A DNA stretch of 64,000 nt from the NCBI GenBank assembly GCA_949317995.1, contig OX439041.1, forward strand, positions 14,601,501 to 14,665,500, written 5' to 3'. Under the pieces are notes generated by a model. It made no database searches. It was not told the origin of the DNA and worked only from the letters and a program-made list of their open reading frames with translations. Numbering within the stretch: the stretch's first letter is position 1; each line of letters starts with the position of its first letter. Below are positions 43,441 to 56,290 of this stretch, piece by piece. Position numbers and translations under genes: made by a program. The DNA is from Acholoe squamosa (lineage: Eukaryota > Annelida > Polychaeta > Phyllodocida > Polynoidae).

Positions 43441-43900
43441 AGGCCTAAATGAGGGTTTTCAGAGAAATGTGTTGCCATGGCAACCAAAATTATATTCCAA
43501 ATAGAAAAAAAATTCTCAACTGATAGAATGATTCATGGAGATTCATATGCTGAAAAAAGCATAAAGATACCATCTCTAGCTCCAAAGCTATGCCCAAATG
43601 TATGGAAAGGGATGGTCATTTTAAATTGATTATTTAAATCATTATGCTAATTAGATGCTTGATTTAATTAAAACAATGAATGATAGAGCTTATTGGCCGT
43701 ATTGATACAGTAATGTCATTCCATTTTCATGAAGCAATATCTCCAAGACTAGAAGGGCTATCTACAAGTGTTATATCTCATTTTAAAGCTGATAACATCA
43801 ATTTTGAATTTTATATTCAACCTCTGAGGACCCTTTCCTCTCATCTGTCCACAATTATGCTGCCTTTCAGCCCTCAAGAAATACAAAACATCTGAGCAGT
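43441..43900 (+). repeat. Interspersed repeat copy B
   Basis: Plus-strand relative of 1-448. The stretch around 43620-43690 ('gattatttaaatcattatgctaattagatgc') is almost unchanged between copies. It is nested in segmental unit 1 and I did not see it in units 2 or 3, so it inserted after the duplication or was lost there. Confidence 0.7.
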
Positions 43901-45695
43901 TCAGATTTTTTCTCCTCCTCGGCCATGTGCTCCATTTTCATGAGAATTGACCAAATATATCCAGACACTATTTGTCCTTTTCTTTTACACTTAAGCTGCT
44001 GTATGAAGTGATGCTTGTCAACATTCTTCTTACATTAAAGATAGGTAATGGACCTTTACATGACCTTTTCACGTGATACACCATACCTTTTCACAATAAC
44101 ATTTGTTGGAAATGTTGTCATCTGTTTGGTGATGTTAGACACAATCATTACCACAATAAGTTTGGCTGTCAATTTAAATAGCTTTAGTTGTATGGGTACT
44201 ATTTTGTTCACTTTTAGCCCCTTTGTATTGATAGTCATAGAAATAGATTCAAGGGTTGAGGCTGGGCACTATAATGAAGTAGGCATTACCAACAATAGAT
44301 CGATTTGTAGTTATTGGGTTGATGGATTGATTGATGGGAAATGACCCTTCATTATGGGCTGAAACATACATTGATGTATGGAGAGTATTGATTATGGAGC
44401 TCGGGCTGTGCTATATTGACTATCTGTAACCTATGACAATAGGTAAACACGACTAAAGCAACAATTTCATGAAGAAAAAAAAAGTTACATGGAGAATGGA
44501 ATAGGGAAATATAAAATAAGAGAAGGAAAACACAGATATTTAGCAGACAGATGAAGACAGCGCAGAGTGTTACCGGCTCTCATAAAAGGAGCTGCCAGAT
44601 TCTATCATTTGTCCCTTGTAAAGAATTGTAATTTCCCTCTCACAATGGACAAAAAGAGCAATTTCTACCAACTGTTGGCTGAATGTCAAAGCATGACATG
44701 ACTGATATGTTTTTCTGCAATATGTCCATGATAGATATGACCCTGTTATTTCCAGATTTTGTGTTCACTTTTTTTTTGTAACTGGTTATTGGAATGTGGC
44801 CTGTTCATAAATGTTACTGGCAGCACAAACTCAATGACCCAAGAGAGGGTTGCCCTGTACCCAGTACAGTGGTCTTTATAGCCCATTTACAACTGGGGCT
44901 GATAGTGTAAAAAAGCACTATTTTACACAGTCTAGTTCCCAAAGTTTAAAGGAGATATACCAGAGATTTGATAAAAGGTAAATATACCTACCGCATATGT
45001 GATATGCAATGTGACCCTGGTTCATCATCATATTTTGTATCTGCAACTATGAATCCAGAGGTAGTTCAGCGTATATATGACATCTATATATAGATGACAA
45101 GCCTTACAAGGATTATCATGGCCGCCACTCTACAAATCGGAAACCTGTATTAGAATTAGTCTGATGACATTTCATATAGTCACTATCCAATTCTGTTTCA
45201 AGTTCAAAATAAATGTCTCCCTAAGGATCTAGTGCAACAATACATTATTCAATGACTTGCCTTGTCATAAAAGCCCTCCCAGAGGCTATTTACCTGCTAA
45301 AAGGGTATCTATATTCTGGAAAGACTGTTTGTAATTCCTCCAGTGCATCAGATTGTATGGCTTAATTCTATCGCCCATTCTGAAGGGATGCAGACTTTTA
45401 ACTAAAGCAGGGATAAAACAACCTCAGAATAACTAACTGTGGGCACCCGCCATAGCTGCATAGTAAGCAGTCAAAAGGAGTAAAGTTGCCTTTATCAGAT
45501 TGAAAACAATTCCCCCTGCAGTTCTTGGTGCAGACAACACAACAAGCTCTAAAGTTGATTCTACATCTCAGCTGGATTTTAACTGAAATATTGGTGAATC
45601 ACTTTGGCGCAAACTGTAAACTTCCCAGATCAACGTTCCTGAGTAACAAGGGAAAAAGTATTCAAATAGTGTCAATGCAGCTCCTAGTTCATTAC

Positions 45696-45900
45696 CAGGA
45701 GGCTGTTTCACCGCGTTCACGGACATCTGTGTACCACATTTTATGTGCATATTCATACACCTACTGCCCCCTACCCCCCCGTGTTCCAACTACGGACCCT
45801 AAAACCGAAACACGGATGTCCGCCTCTGCAAAGACGGACGTCCGTGTTGCGGAGACGGACGTCCATGTTTGATTGATGAACGCGGTTAAACGGCCTCCTG
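45696..45900. mobile_element. 205 bp MITE with 24 bp terminal inverted repeats
   Basis: CAGGAGGCTGTTTCACCGCGTTCA (45696-45719) and its near-perfect complement (45877-45900) enclose repeats of ACGGACGTCCGT. The related unit 1 sequence at 41262-41290 reads straight through ('cattaccagtttgcacaataaacc'), an empty site. The insertion therefore postdates the duplication. Confidence 0.85.
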
Positions 45901-46949
45901 TTGCCACAATAAACCATGTAAGAATCAAATCGTCCTATTTCTAGCATCATTTATTTATCAAGATAATGTAATTAAAGCATAGATTCAGCTTTAAGGGGTT
46001 GCAAGTAGAATCCACTTTCTAATCGGCAAAACTTAAATGGAGACATTATTTGGTGATTAGGTTAACAATAACTCATGGTCGAACTACACAGTGATGTTAC
46101 AGCGAATCTGTGTAAAACACTACGGAAAAGTACCGTTATTTCTTTGATGGTGAATCTTTGTCTTTTTGGAAGTTTCATATCCCCTAGACCCTAAACAGAT
46201 CAAATTATAGCAAAATATAAAGAGTATTCACTTTGTTTTATAAACAATGTTGTCAAAATGTAAGTCTACATTGTACGTTCATAGATTTCAGATATTCAAA
46301 AGATAATTCATCTTTGTGTGGCAAAAGAGGTGATCATAAACACCCATTATGTGGGAATAGAAAAAAATATATATGCATACCACTGCAGTTTTCAAGTAAT
46401 CATAATTCTAAGGTAAGCTATGCTCTTTGATTCTTACTCAAAAGTTACGAAGGGCATGATGTGCCCCTCAAGGACTCATTTATAATCATATTGATTATAA
46501 TGTCCTCACACTAGGATGTCCTGATGAACTGCATGTATGCAACCAAACCATATATAAAGATAAGCTAGTTCTTTTTGGATTTACAGTGGAATTTCTAGAA
46601 TGGCAAGCCAGAGGCTAAATATTCATATGATAAGTTAATGGTCCGTAAAAATTACTGAGACTTTGAAAAGTTAAAAAAACGGTGAAAGATTGGCATCCAT
46701 TGTTGGCAATGATTATTCGTTCTTTCTACGGAAAATTTCTAACAGTGCAGTTTTAGGATAGGTAAATAGATAGCTTGCAATCTTATATAACTGTGGCTTG
46801 TTGAGATACAGGTTTTTATACAGGTGTAGGGGTTCGTTTCCCTGTAGGGTGCGCAGAGCCTTCAGAGGGACTGTTCACTTGATTGTGTCACTCCCCCTAT
46901 GTATACCATGACGATCCAGGGTAGTTGGAAGGTAGAGAATGTCAGGCCA

Positions 46950-47021
46950 GGGGAAGTAGCTCAGGGGTAGAGCTTCCGCTTCGAAGTTGGAGGGTCCCGG
47001 GTTCGAGTCCCGGTTTCTCCA
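46950..47021 (+). tRNA. tRNA-like gene, alanine-type acceptor with anticodon CGA (copy 1)
   Basis: 72 nt folding into a full cloverleaf. The acceptor stem GGGGAAG/TTTCTCC includes G3:U70, the main identity element for alanyl-tRNA synthetase. The D stem is GCTC/GAGC. The anticodon stem TCCGC/TTGGA has one mismatch and one wobble. The loop TTCGAAG gives anticodon CGA at 46982-46984, and the T stem CCGGG/CCCGG is perfect. The variable loop has 5 nt, unlike the long arm of tRNA-Ser. The B box GGTTCGAGTCC is perfect and TTTT follows at 47027-47030. It could be a functional Ala-type tRNA with a changed anticodon, or a SINE/tRNA pseudogene. Confidence 0.7.
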
Positions 47022-47418
47022 TGACATTTTCCGCTGACCACTACACTGGTGGAGAAACCGAATGGTCCTGCCTCGGATGGGGGACCTTTAGAGAGCTCGG
47101 TACCTGGGCCGGTATGGTATAGACAAGCGCTTCAACTTGCTAGTGCTGGGGAGACTTGGAAACAGGTGGCACCCACAGTTACTCCTTGGAACAGGGGGGT
47201 GAATCAAGCTGTGTGTGACTCAGTACTGGTACCGTTCAGACTGGACTGGAGGACCGGTTCTGGCGGGATACGGTTGAAGCTGGTTGGGAGGAGTGTAGGG
47301 GTTCGTTCCCCCGACGGGTGCGCAGAGCCTTCAGAGGGACTGTTCATTTGATTGTGTCACTCCCCCTATGTATACCATACCGATCCAGGGTAGTTGGAAG
47401 GTAGAGAATGTCAGGCCA

Positions 47419-47490
47419 GGGGAAGTAGCTCAGGGGTAGAGCTTCCGCTTCGAAGTTGGAGGATCCCGGGTTCGAGTCCCGGTTTCTCCA
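47419..47490 (+). tRNA. tRNA-like gene, alanine-type acceptor with anticodon CGA (copy 2)
   Basis: Identical to copy 1 except for one base in the variable loop (GGATC for GGGTC). The anticodon CGA and G3:U70 are kept, and TTTT again follows 6 nt after the end. Confidence 0.7.
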
Positions 47491-47515
47491 TGACATTTTC
47501 CGCTGACCACTACAC

Positions 47516-49619
47516 AGGCATTGAGCTAAGTTAGCGTAAAATAGGATGTTGTGTTCTGGTAACAGGGTTGAAAAAAATTAGAGTAGGTAGGTAAGGAAAT
47601 TTCCTTTTTTGGTGAATTTTTAAGGTACACTCTCAGCCCCAATTGTAAATGCACTAAACATACTGCAGTAGTAGGTACACCAGAACCCTCATCGGCTCAA
47701 TGGGTTAGTACTGACAGTAACTACCCTTATAGTCCTGAAAATAAGCAATCTGCTATAAAACTGCTATGCTGGGCTGACAGTGTAGGCTGTGCAGTATGAA
47801 TTAGGCCCTCCCCCATTAAGAAGTTAGGTAGGGTATATAGTTTGAGTATGTAGCGTTACCTGAAAACAACACATATTTTTAGGCCTCAAGTGAAAATGAA
47901 ATGTGTCAGAATGAAATTGGCCCTAGAATGAGCAGCACAAGTTTTGTGTATTGGAATGAAAACATTTGAGACATCATTGTAGCACCTTGAAATGTCTGCG
48001 ATACATATTTCTTCTATTTTCTTTCTTCTTTTTATTTGATGCATAACACATTCTTAACCCTCTGGTTGTTTATTGTCACCGATCACACTCCTTCAACACA
48101 AAAACAAACTGTGGTAAATACACAGCTGCAAATATATATTACACTAGGCAGGCTATGGACAATGGCTATATCAAATTTTAGTAACACCCCCTGGATAAGG
48201 CAATGAAAACGAAAAGGGGTGGAGATAAAAGTGGACCTAGCCAGCATTTTTAGTAGGTTGTTTCATGTTAACCTGGTGTTGGGAAACCCAAAGCTTCCCA
48301 GTGTACCTTCATATCACTGTCTTTTCAAGGTTATTTTCTTACTGATCAGGAAAACCATTTAGGATATATTGTAGGCCTACTCAGTCTTATCAAATTTTAG
48401 AGCAGGCAATGCTAAGATAAACCTATTCAAAATCAGTGAAAATTGGATAGGCTTTAGGGTGAAACATTTTAAAATAACATAAATATGACTCTTAGATACT
48501 GACCCATTAATTAATACATATGGCTATGTGTCAACACATATCAAACAAAAATAAGCATTAAATATCCTTAATGAGGCTGCAAATTTCCTGTTTGTGATCG
48601 AGTCAAACTATAGCTCAATAGAGCAGCGGGTCAGAAATGGTAAGAAACTGGTCAGAAACAGTCAGAAATGAATTTTATACATGCATCATTTAGACATATA
48701 GCCAATGCAGCATGTCCCACATTTCAAAATGTAACTTACCCCTTGCCGCACTCCAGCAATCATATCAACTATAATGTACAATAAGTTATATTTAGACCTT
48801 ATTCCAAAGCAGCACAGAGGTATAGCCCTATGCTTCATACAACTAGTGCTACAGTTAAGGCAAGTGGGTCGTAAAACATGGCATGGTAATGATATTATAA
48901 ATTAAATACACATAGGTGAAAGCAAGTGCAGACTTAATGATTGGTGCCCAACTTGGATGTGACGTCTGTGGAATTAGGAGCAATGCCACACAAATTCCTG
49001 CCCTCTGTTTCAACATTTATAATGTATACATACTAATTTAGAACTGTTCTATAAATACACTATGCACACTACTATAACTAGTATGCACAAATAACAGTCA
49101 ACCTTCAAGATACAATTCTTGAATAAAATGTATGCAGATGGGTCCCTACTTTTGAAGAAAAGTGCAAGCCATGAAATGCAGGTGGTACGACTGAGGTCCC
49201 TGGAACAATAATAAGTAAGGAGCAGCCTCTAGTCGCACCAGGCTAGGGTATGATTCTGGTATGACTGGCCTGGACAATTGGACACTATATTGGAGTGTAC
49301 CAAGGCAGTCGCAGGCAAATTCTGGTACAACTTGACCAGCTTTGAGTCATACTAGATATATCTAGTTGTACCTTCTTGAGAAATGCCTTCCATTGCCCTG
49401 GATGAAGACTTGTATGGCATGGGGTTAAGCCAATGTAAATTGGGCACAAAGTAAACCACATAAAGGTTGTAGCTCTCAGGCAGACACACTAGTCTGATTT
49501 GAACCTTTTGGATAAGTGCTGCTGTTTTGAATAACTGCATCATTTCAGTAAAGACATCCATACACAATTGAATATATTACATCACTTTCAAACTGCTGTA
49601 ATGCCTGTCCACATACTCC
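47516..49619. other. Segmental unit 2, no gene recognised
   Basis: Non-coding; related to 41680-42000 of unit 1 around 48110-48290 and 49390-49530. Confidence 0.5.
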
Positions 49620-52600
49620 TTAGCTTAAAGATAGGTAATTGAGCTTCCTTTGTTCACATTTGTTGGAAATGCTATCATCTGTTTGGCCATGTTCGACACA
49701 ATCATTCCCCCGATGATTTGGGCTGCCATTTTAGATATCTTTAGCGGTACCATTTTGTTCATTTATGACCCCTTGTTATTGATAGTCATAGAGACAAATT
49801 GGAACAAGGGTTGAGACCAATAATAGGACACAATAATGAAGTATACATTACCAACAATAGATCGATTTGTAGTTATTGTGTTGATGCATTGAATGATGGG
49901 AAATGACCCTTCATTATTCAATGAAACATACATTGCTGTATGGAGATTGTGGTGCTAGGGTTGTGCTGTATTGACTATCTGTAACCTATGATAATAGATG
50001 AACACGATTGAAGCAGCAATTTTGTAAAAAAAGAAAAAGGAAACAAGAGTAACATGGAGAATGGAATTGGGAAATGTAAAATAAGAGAAGGAAAACAAAG
50101 CTATTTAGCAGACAGATGGAGACAGCCAGTGTTTGTCATGGACTATCGCAAAAGGAGATTAATACAAGCATGTTGGTTATTGAATGTTATTGTATGGGCA
50201 GAGGCAGGAATATACAAAGACACAAAAACCCGTAGCAATCTGAAAGATTGTATCATTTAACTTTGAAAAAAAAGTGGAAGTAGGTTATTAGCAGAGGATG
50301 GTATATTTCCCTTTTCACAATGGCTGTAAATCCTCTATGGCTTAAGAGTTACTTTTCAATACCTTATGGCTAGATGTCATACCATAACGTGACAATAGCT
50401 GTGTTCTCTGCTGTTTATCCTTGACAAAGCGGCCATCCTATTTCAGGATGTTGTTTTTTCTCCTATCACTGATCATACCAGATGTGGCCATTTGCCAAGA
50501 CACCAGTGGACACTGGTCATTACTCCTCCTACCCCGACTATGTTCCGCCTTTATAAGCTGATTTAGAGTAAAGATTATAGAAGCACGTAACTAGCTGCAT
50601 CGTATCGCTACATGACTAAGTAGGATGCAGAGCTGCATGACCATGGGAATTTTCAGAAGTCACAATATTAGCAACACATGCAAAGAGAGTCTACGATTTA
50701 TTGATCATGATGACAGACCTTTATTATCAGCCATTAAATCATCTGCACCTCTGCTGAAAATTTCCCACAATGATAAAGATCCCTCCTCCATTGAAGTTTC
50801 CAATGCTACCTTTGACTGATGACAAAAGATGAATATCAGGTGTATGTCAATGGACCATCTGCTAAGAAGTGCTTCCTCGTGGATAGTACAAATTGATTCA
50901 GGAGGCTGTTGAACATGAGATAAACAGAGCACAAAGTAGGTACCCTCTCTTGTTAAAATATCATGCTTTGCTTCACCATCCAACTTGTACTCACCACATT
51001 ATCTTAAAAAACCACTTGCCTTGTTTAAAGGGAGAGAGACAGAGAGAGAGGGGGTGGGGGGGGGTTTAGCCAGACAGACAGGTAGAGCCAGAGAGAGAAA
51101 GACAGACAGAGAGAAGTGAGAAGTATAAAGAGACAGAGGCTGGGAACTAGGTCTGGCCGAAGGGGAAAAGGCCAATTAGACTCAGAGACGGGGAAATGGA
51201 ACTAAAAGGGAAATAGTGGGAGACGGGTTATTGATAGGGACAACGAGAATCAGTTAGCAACAACATATACACTGTATATACTGCAAAGAACCGCTTACAG
51301 ATTGCAGCCCATTGGGAGTGATTGTACAGTCAGTCTCCAACAGTCAATGGTGGAGATATCATCTAGTCACGTGACTACTATCTGTACAATCTCTAGCCAA
51401 TGTCACAGACTGTAGATGTCTGTGACCTTCGCCTAAAGCTGCGGTAGAACACCTCTCCACTGGTTCCCTTTTGTGTCATCAGTGTGGGCTCCTAGTAAGA
51501 GACTTAGGCTCAGAGGGCTTGTACCTTTTACCCTTGAATCAGTGAAGAGTTTCTCCATTCGTCTTACTTTTGTAAGGCCTATTCCGACCTAGCGGGAGAC
51601 AATATTGACCAATGAGAATATTCCTTTCATTCAGTGCAGATTTTTCAGGGTGCATTACGTAACACCTGGTACCCATCAGCTCGCTGTTATCAGTCCTTAC
51701 CTCGCAAGGTATCAGCTTCAGCAGGGGTCGGCCCACTAAGGAATCCGCTAACCGGGTATAGCACAGGTTCAATTATTCATCTCACAACTCTAAAACTTTG
51801 TTGTTACAATGATAGGTACATGCTTGATATATTGAGTTTTGGAACCAAACTCCTTACTTATAATTAGTCCTAATCTGAATGTTGTTATCAATTATCACTT
51901 AGCTGCTCATGTACGTGCTATGTACAACCTGTGCATCTCCCAGGGAGGCCATAAACAATGGTTGTTTTTAGTTACAGCTCATGGATAAAGCAATTGAAAC
52001 AAAAAGTGGCAGAGCATTGGTCGTGACCATTATACAACGCATAAAGAAAGCTGTAAGGCACACATTGTGACACATGGGGTTAAATCTTGGTCATTATATC
52101 ATTGTTCTGTGATAGGATACCCTGGCCTGTAAGATACCTAACATATAGGCCAGGATTGCTTCTGCTGAAAATATTGTTAAAAAAAGTGGAGGAGAGGTAA
52201 CAATCCAACGCCCACACTACAATAGAGACAGCTCGTCAGCTGTGGCTTTGGTTCGTGATTTGCAAACACAGCAGTCTTACTGGAGCTGTTTGATACACGA
52301 TCCACCTACTCTGATTCTGCTGAATCTACAACATTTAACAAAACTTAATGCTTTGAATCACAATGGCTACTAATTGAAGGTTTATATAGATAGTGGCAAT
52401 AGTAAAAAGGCAAAGGTCCACAAAACTGAGTTATATTATTATGAGGCGAATCTGAGTGGGATTAACCTAGTCAGACCAATTCTCGTGAAACTTTGCATTC
52501 ATCTTAAAGGTGAGGCTCGGTATACACCCTCAATCCAATCTAGATTCAGGCCTCCTAAAAATATTCACTGAGATCTAATTATACTATAGATTTAATTTGT

Positions 52601-53335
52601 TCGAAAAAAAAAGTAGAGGTACCCATGCTTTCTTTGCCCCTGGGACAGAAAATGCGAGGGGTACCATTTTTAATCATTTTTTCCACTCAGAAGATAAAGG
52701 TCTTATGCAGTCCACTGTTTCATAATGTCAGGACAGGACAACTATACATGTGTACCACAATGATACAGAAGAGGTACGTTAAATGCTTAAAGGGTTTTAT
52801 AAAGTCATTTATAGCTCTGTTTTAGACATTGTGACCAATTTATTTTATGAGTTAATTATTTTTCTTGCCAATTCATCAAAGTTTTATCACTATATGAAAT
52901 TGCTCTTCAGGTACCCCACAAAAAACTATAATATGTGACATGTACTGGGAGAAGGGGTCTTAGAACCCCCTGCACTAAGCCCCATTTTCGCAGATCGTGT
53001 CAAATATGTTACATGTTATGGTCAGGGCTAATGGGTGAGTGAACAAAATTGGAGAGAACCCATACCCATTTCTATACACACAATGCATATGGGCCTGGTA
53101 GATCGCACCATTGCCAAAGGTCCAGGTTAGTATTTAACCTGGTGAAATGCCAAATGACTGCATTTTCCATTTCATAAGCCACTGTTCTTGAGCATTCAAA
53201 CCTATATCATTCTAGAGAATTCATTCCAGCAGTCTCCCAGGATACTTATTTTTAATCTATGAACCCATCACAAATTATTACCGACCTATACTGCCTCACT
53301 GGACACTAAGTGGGTTAATGAGACTTTGGTCTCAG

Positions 53336-54357
53336 GGCCCTGTTTCTATACTTTTAAAAAATGAATGGCACCATCCATGCCCACTAATGCAAAGCTAAAA
53401 GTGCAGATGGAGCAAAAACTGCTTTCTGTTTCTAAACTTGAGTTCTACTCTCCTGCTCTATTGACGAGAGCTGGCTAGGACAACTTAAGAAACACTAATG
53501 CAATGGTGCCATCCACCTCCAGTGCACCTCTCACTGGTATATCCTTAGGGCCTTCCATCTATTCATTTGTGCCTTATATCTTATGTGTAATCAATTAAAA
53601 TACATGGATCCTGTTTCTATAGTAGGCTGTGGATGGCACCATTTGCATTAGTGTTTCTTAAGTTGCTCTCTCCAAAATAGAATAGTTCGAGTTCTATCTG
53701 AGCTCATTTTAGCCAACTGCCTAAACCCAAATAAATAGAGCAAGAAGTGCCACTGTTTCTAAACCTTAGGATGTAGCTCAAACTGAGTCCCATCTGCTCC
53801 ATTGATGAAGGCAAAATTGTTGCTTTTCAAACAATTCTTCCGCCAACCCTTATAGGTGGTCGGCACAACTTTAAATAAGTGAAATACACATGAAAACTTG
53901 GATGATTCATTTGATGATAGATGAGCTGAAATTCAAGGATTTTGATGGCACCATTGGATGAGTGTTTCTGAAGTTGTCCTATCCAGCTCTAGCCAATAGA
54001 GCATTAGAACAGAACTCAAGTTTAGAAACAGCAGCATGTTTTTACTGGGTCTGCACTATTAGCTTTGCAGTAGTAAACATGGATGTTGCCATTCAGGTAC
54101 ACAATCAGGGCCATGATGGCAGCAAAGTTGGTGAGAAAACAACAAATTTACTTCCACCAATAGAACAGATGGGACTCAGTTTGAGTTCTATCCAAAAGTT
54201 TAGAAACAGTGGCACTTCTGGCTCTATTCATTTGGATCTAGGCCCTTGGCTAACACAGGCTCAGATAGAACTCGAACTGAGCTATATTTGATAGAGCAAC
54301 TTAAGAAACACTAATGCAAATGGTGCCATCCAAACCAACTATTGAAACAGGGCCCAG
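53336..54357. mobile_element. Nested foldback element
   Basis: 53605-53830 and 54130-54357 are long imperfect inverted repeats, with ends reading CCTGTTTCTATAGT and ACTATTGAAACAGGGCCC. A second related inverted pair is 53336-53540 and 53935-54090. All arms share 'gatggcaccatttgcattagtgtttcttaagttg'. No transposase was found. The 109-codon frame at 53962-54291 is within these repeats and is not supported as a gene. Confidence 0.75.
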
Positions 54358-54510
54358 GTGTACTTACATTGTTCCGTAGGACTAAGTCTAGTACCACTAG
54401 GTGGCTCTCCGAATTCCTAGCCTAACCCTTAAGTTGTTTTAATGAGATGTGTTCAAAATTCCATCTTTTTGGCATAAAATAATGATTTAATCATAGTTAA
54501 CTGGCCATCT

Positions 54511-55415
54511 CTACACTGCACAAATGGTTTTTAGATCCTAAACACAATTCTAAACATATTCTTGCAACGTTTTTGTAATCACATTAATTTCCTAAACATG
54601 TTTAGCCAAACAATGTGCTTAGCTCAAGTGTTTAGAAATGTAGGTGTTTAGGTTAAAACTTTGTGTTTAGATATATGAATTTTTGTGTTAAGGTGTTTAT
54701 GAATTTTCATGTTTAGATGTTTAAATGATTTGATGGAGACTTAATGCAGACATGTATGCATTAAAAAACTATATATTTTGTTTGTTTTCTCATTTACTGG
54801 GGAGGGGGGGACATCAGCAGGTATTTACTTGTCAAAGTCTCCAAAGATGTCAGCCAAAGCTATATATACGTGTACATTTATTACACACTGCATCAGAATG
54901 AGAGACTTGAGAAAGTACAACAGCTTGGCAGGAAGGACATTGCCTTATGTATTCCAGAATAACATCAAATAGGTGTCAGTCATGGAGTTTATTGATTATT
55001 TCATGGTAATGATGGTGGCATGAGGTGAATCTAGTCAATTTTTTATTGCCCTTTCTATTCACATGACATTCTATGAAATGAAACCATGATAAACATGGGA
55101 TTTGGGGACATTTGTCACAACAATTGATTATAACTGTGTGCAGATAGTCCAGTCAAAGGTAGTGCTGCTACCTGGTGTGGATTCAACATCCAAGTATCTA
55201 AACATTTTGATGTTTAAATCTAAACACCTATTATTCAACTGTCTCAACTCTAAACATCTAAACATGTTTAGCATAAATGTTTATGTAGTTAGAATAAAAG
55301 TGTTCATTTCCTAAATGTGTAGTCGATGAGACACCTAACTGATCTATATGTTTAGGTTTTAAACGTGTTTAGACCTAAACATGTTTAAAATCTAAACACC
55401 ATTTTTGCAGTGTAG
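54511..55415. mobile_element. ~905 bp element rich in TGTTTAG repeats with CTACACTGCA ends
   Basis: Left end CTACACTGCACAAATGGTTTTTAGAT and right end ATCTAAACACCATTTTTGCAGTGTAG are inverted copies. The inner flanks (54530-54735 and 55195-55400) are full of TGTTTAG on one side and CTAAACA on the other, forming a large imperfect foldback. It is non-autonomous. Confidence 0.8.
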
Positions 55416-56251
55416 AGGATGCTGCAACTGACTGCAAAATAAGAGGAATGTTTTTTTTTTCTTTAAGGTGTACAACTCGGCACTTCTTGTTACTGCATTT
55501 AGCTTTGGATAAAGGCTTTAAACTTATATTTAGAGCACATATATTAGATACAAATCTCGAACATAATATTGAAATATCTACTACACTGCTGATTTGATAA
55601 CTCTTAGATTCATTATAAGTAATTTAGAATCCACTATAGTATGCTATGATTCCTTTACCTTTGGCTTATACTATCAACAATGGTTATAGTATGGAAAGCT
55701 GAGTTTGGAGCCACAGCAGGTAGGGAAAGATTGCCTGACTGACTCATTGAATTAGGACATTGAATTAGAGATCCTAACCCGAATGTTGTTATCACTGATC
55801 ACTTAGCTGTTCATACATGTGAAATGTACAACATGGGTATCAGCGCATCTCCCAGGCAGGCCATAAACAATGGCTATCTTTAGTTACAGCCATTTAATGA
55901 ATCAATTGAAACAAAAAAGGGGCAAAGATAGCATTGGCCATGGCCACAGCATTTTAGTAGGTTGTTGCATGATAGTGAGCAGTATTGGGGTTAGGGTGAT
56001 AGGGACTAGTACCTTGGATAAGGTCTTTTATTGTAGGGAATTGGTCACCTGTGGACACTTTGTAATGTAACTGAAGTACACAAGTGATGACGGCATCACA
56101 TGCTTTGAGGCAGCTGACAACGCACTGAAGACCTGCTTCAGGCCAGTAACGACAGTAGGGAGGTCACATGACCATTCCTCCTGTATATATTTGAAACAAA
56201 AAAAAAGTGGCAAGGACCATGGATAGAAGTTGCCATGGATGATGTCACGGA

Positions 56252-56290
56252 TGACGTCACGGTGGCTGCATGACGTCACCAGTGACGTCA
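56252..56290. promoter_or_regulatory. Three TGACGTCA sites in host DNA
   Basis: Perfect CRE/ATF octamers at 56252-56259, 56271-56278 and 56283-56290, with a near match just upstream. They resemble the cluster in the transposon ends but the surrounding sequence is different. No gene is recognised next to them. Confidence 0.45.

Larger units (their letters stand above)
40060..44560. repeat. Degenerate segmental duplication, unit 1
   Basis: Contains in order a purine tract (40077-40232), 'gtcaatggtggagatatcatcc' (40339), 'cacacagtctaactcc' (40551), 'gtctccctaaggatct' (40811), 'ggataaagcaattgaaacaaaaagg' (41779), a 'ccaacaatagatcgatttgtagttattgg' block (44289) and 'acatggagaatgga' (44490). Most of these recur in the same order in the two following units. 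No coding capacity was recognised. Confidence 0.65.
46824..47515. repeat. 469 bp tandem duplication carrying tRNA-like genes
   Basis: Unit 1 is 46824-47292 and unit 2 (truncated) is 47293-47515. Both begin 'gtgtaggggttcgtt' and include the tRNA-like gene. The block is richer in GC than its surroundings. Confidence 0.85.
44561..50130. repeat. Degenerate segmental duplication, unit 2
   Basis: Repeats unit 1 landmarks: 'acacagtctag' (44935), 'gtctccctaaggatct' (45218), 'cattaccag...acaataaaccatgt' (45690-45920), 'ggataaggcaatgaaaacgaaaagg' (48194), 'ccaacaatagatcgatttgtagttattg' (49852) and 'acatggagaatggaattgggaaat' (50053). It carries the MITE at 45696-45900 and the tRNA cluster as insertions. 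Confidence 0.65.

Noticed and set aside
46925..47351. ORFs over the tRNA cluster
   Set aside because: They overlap the cloverleaf sequences and the tandem duplication and have no domain.
53962..54291. 109-codon ORF as a gene
   Set aside because: It lies within inverted repeats of a foldback element and its frame is not kept in the opposite arm.
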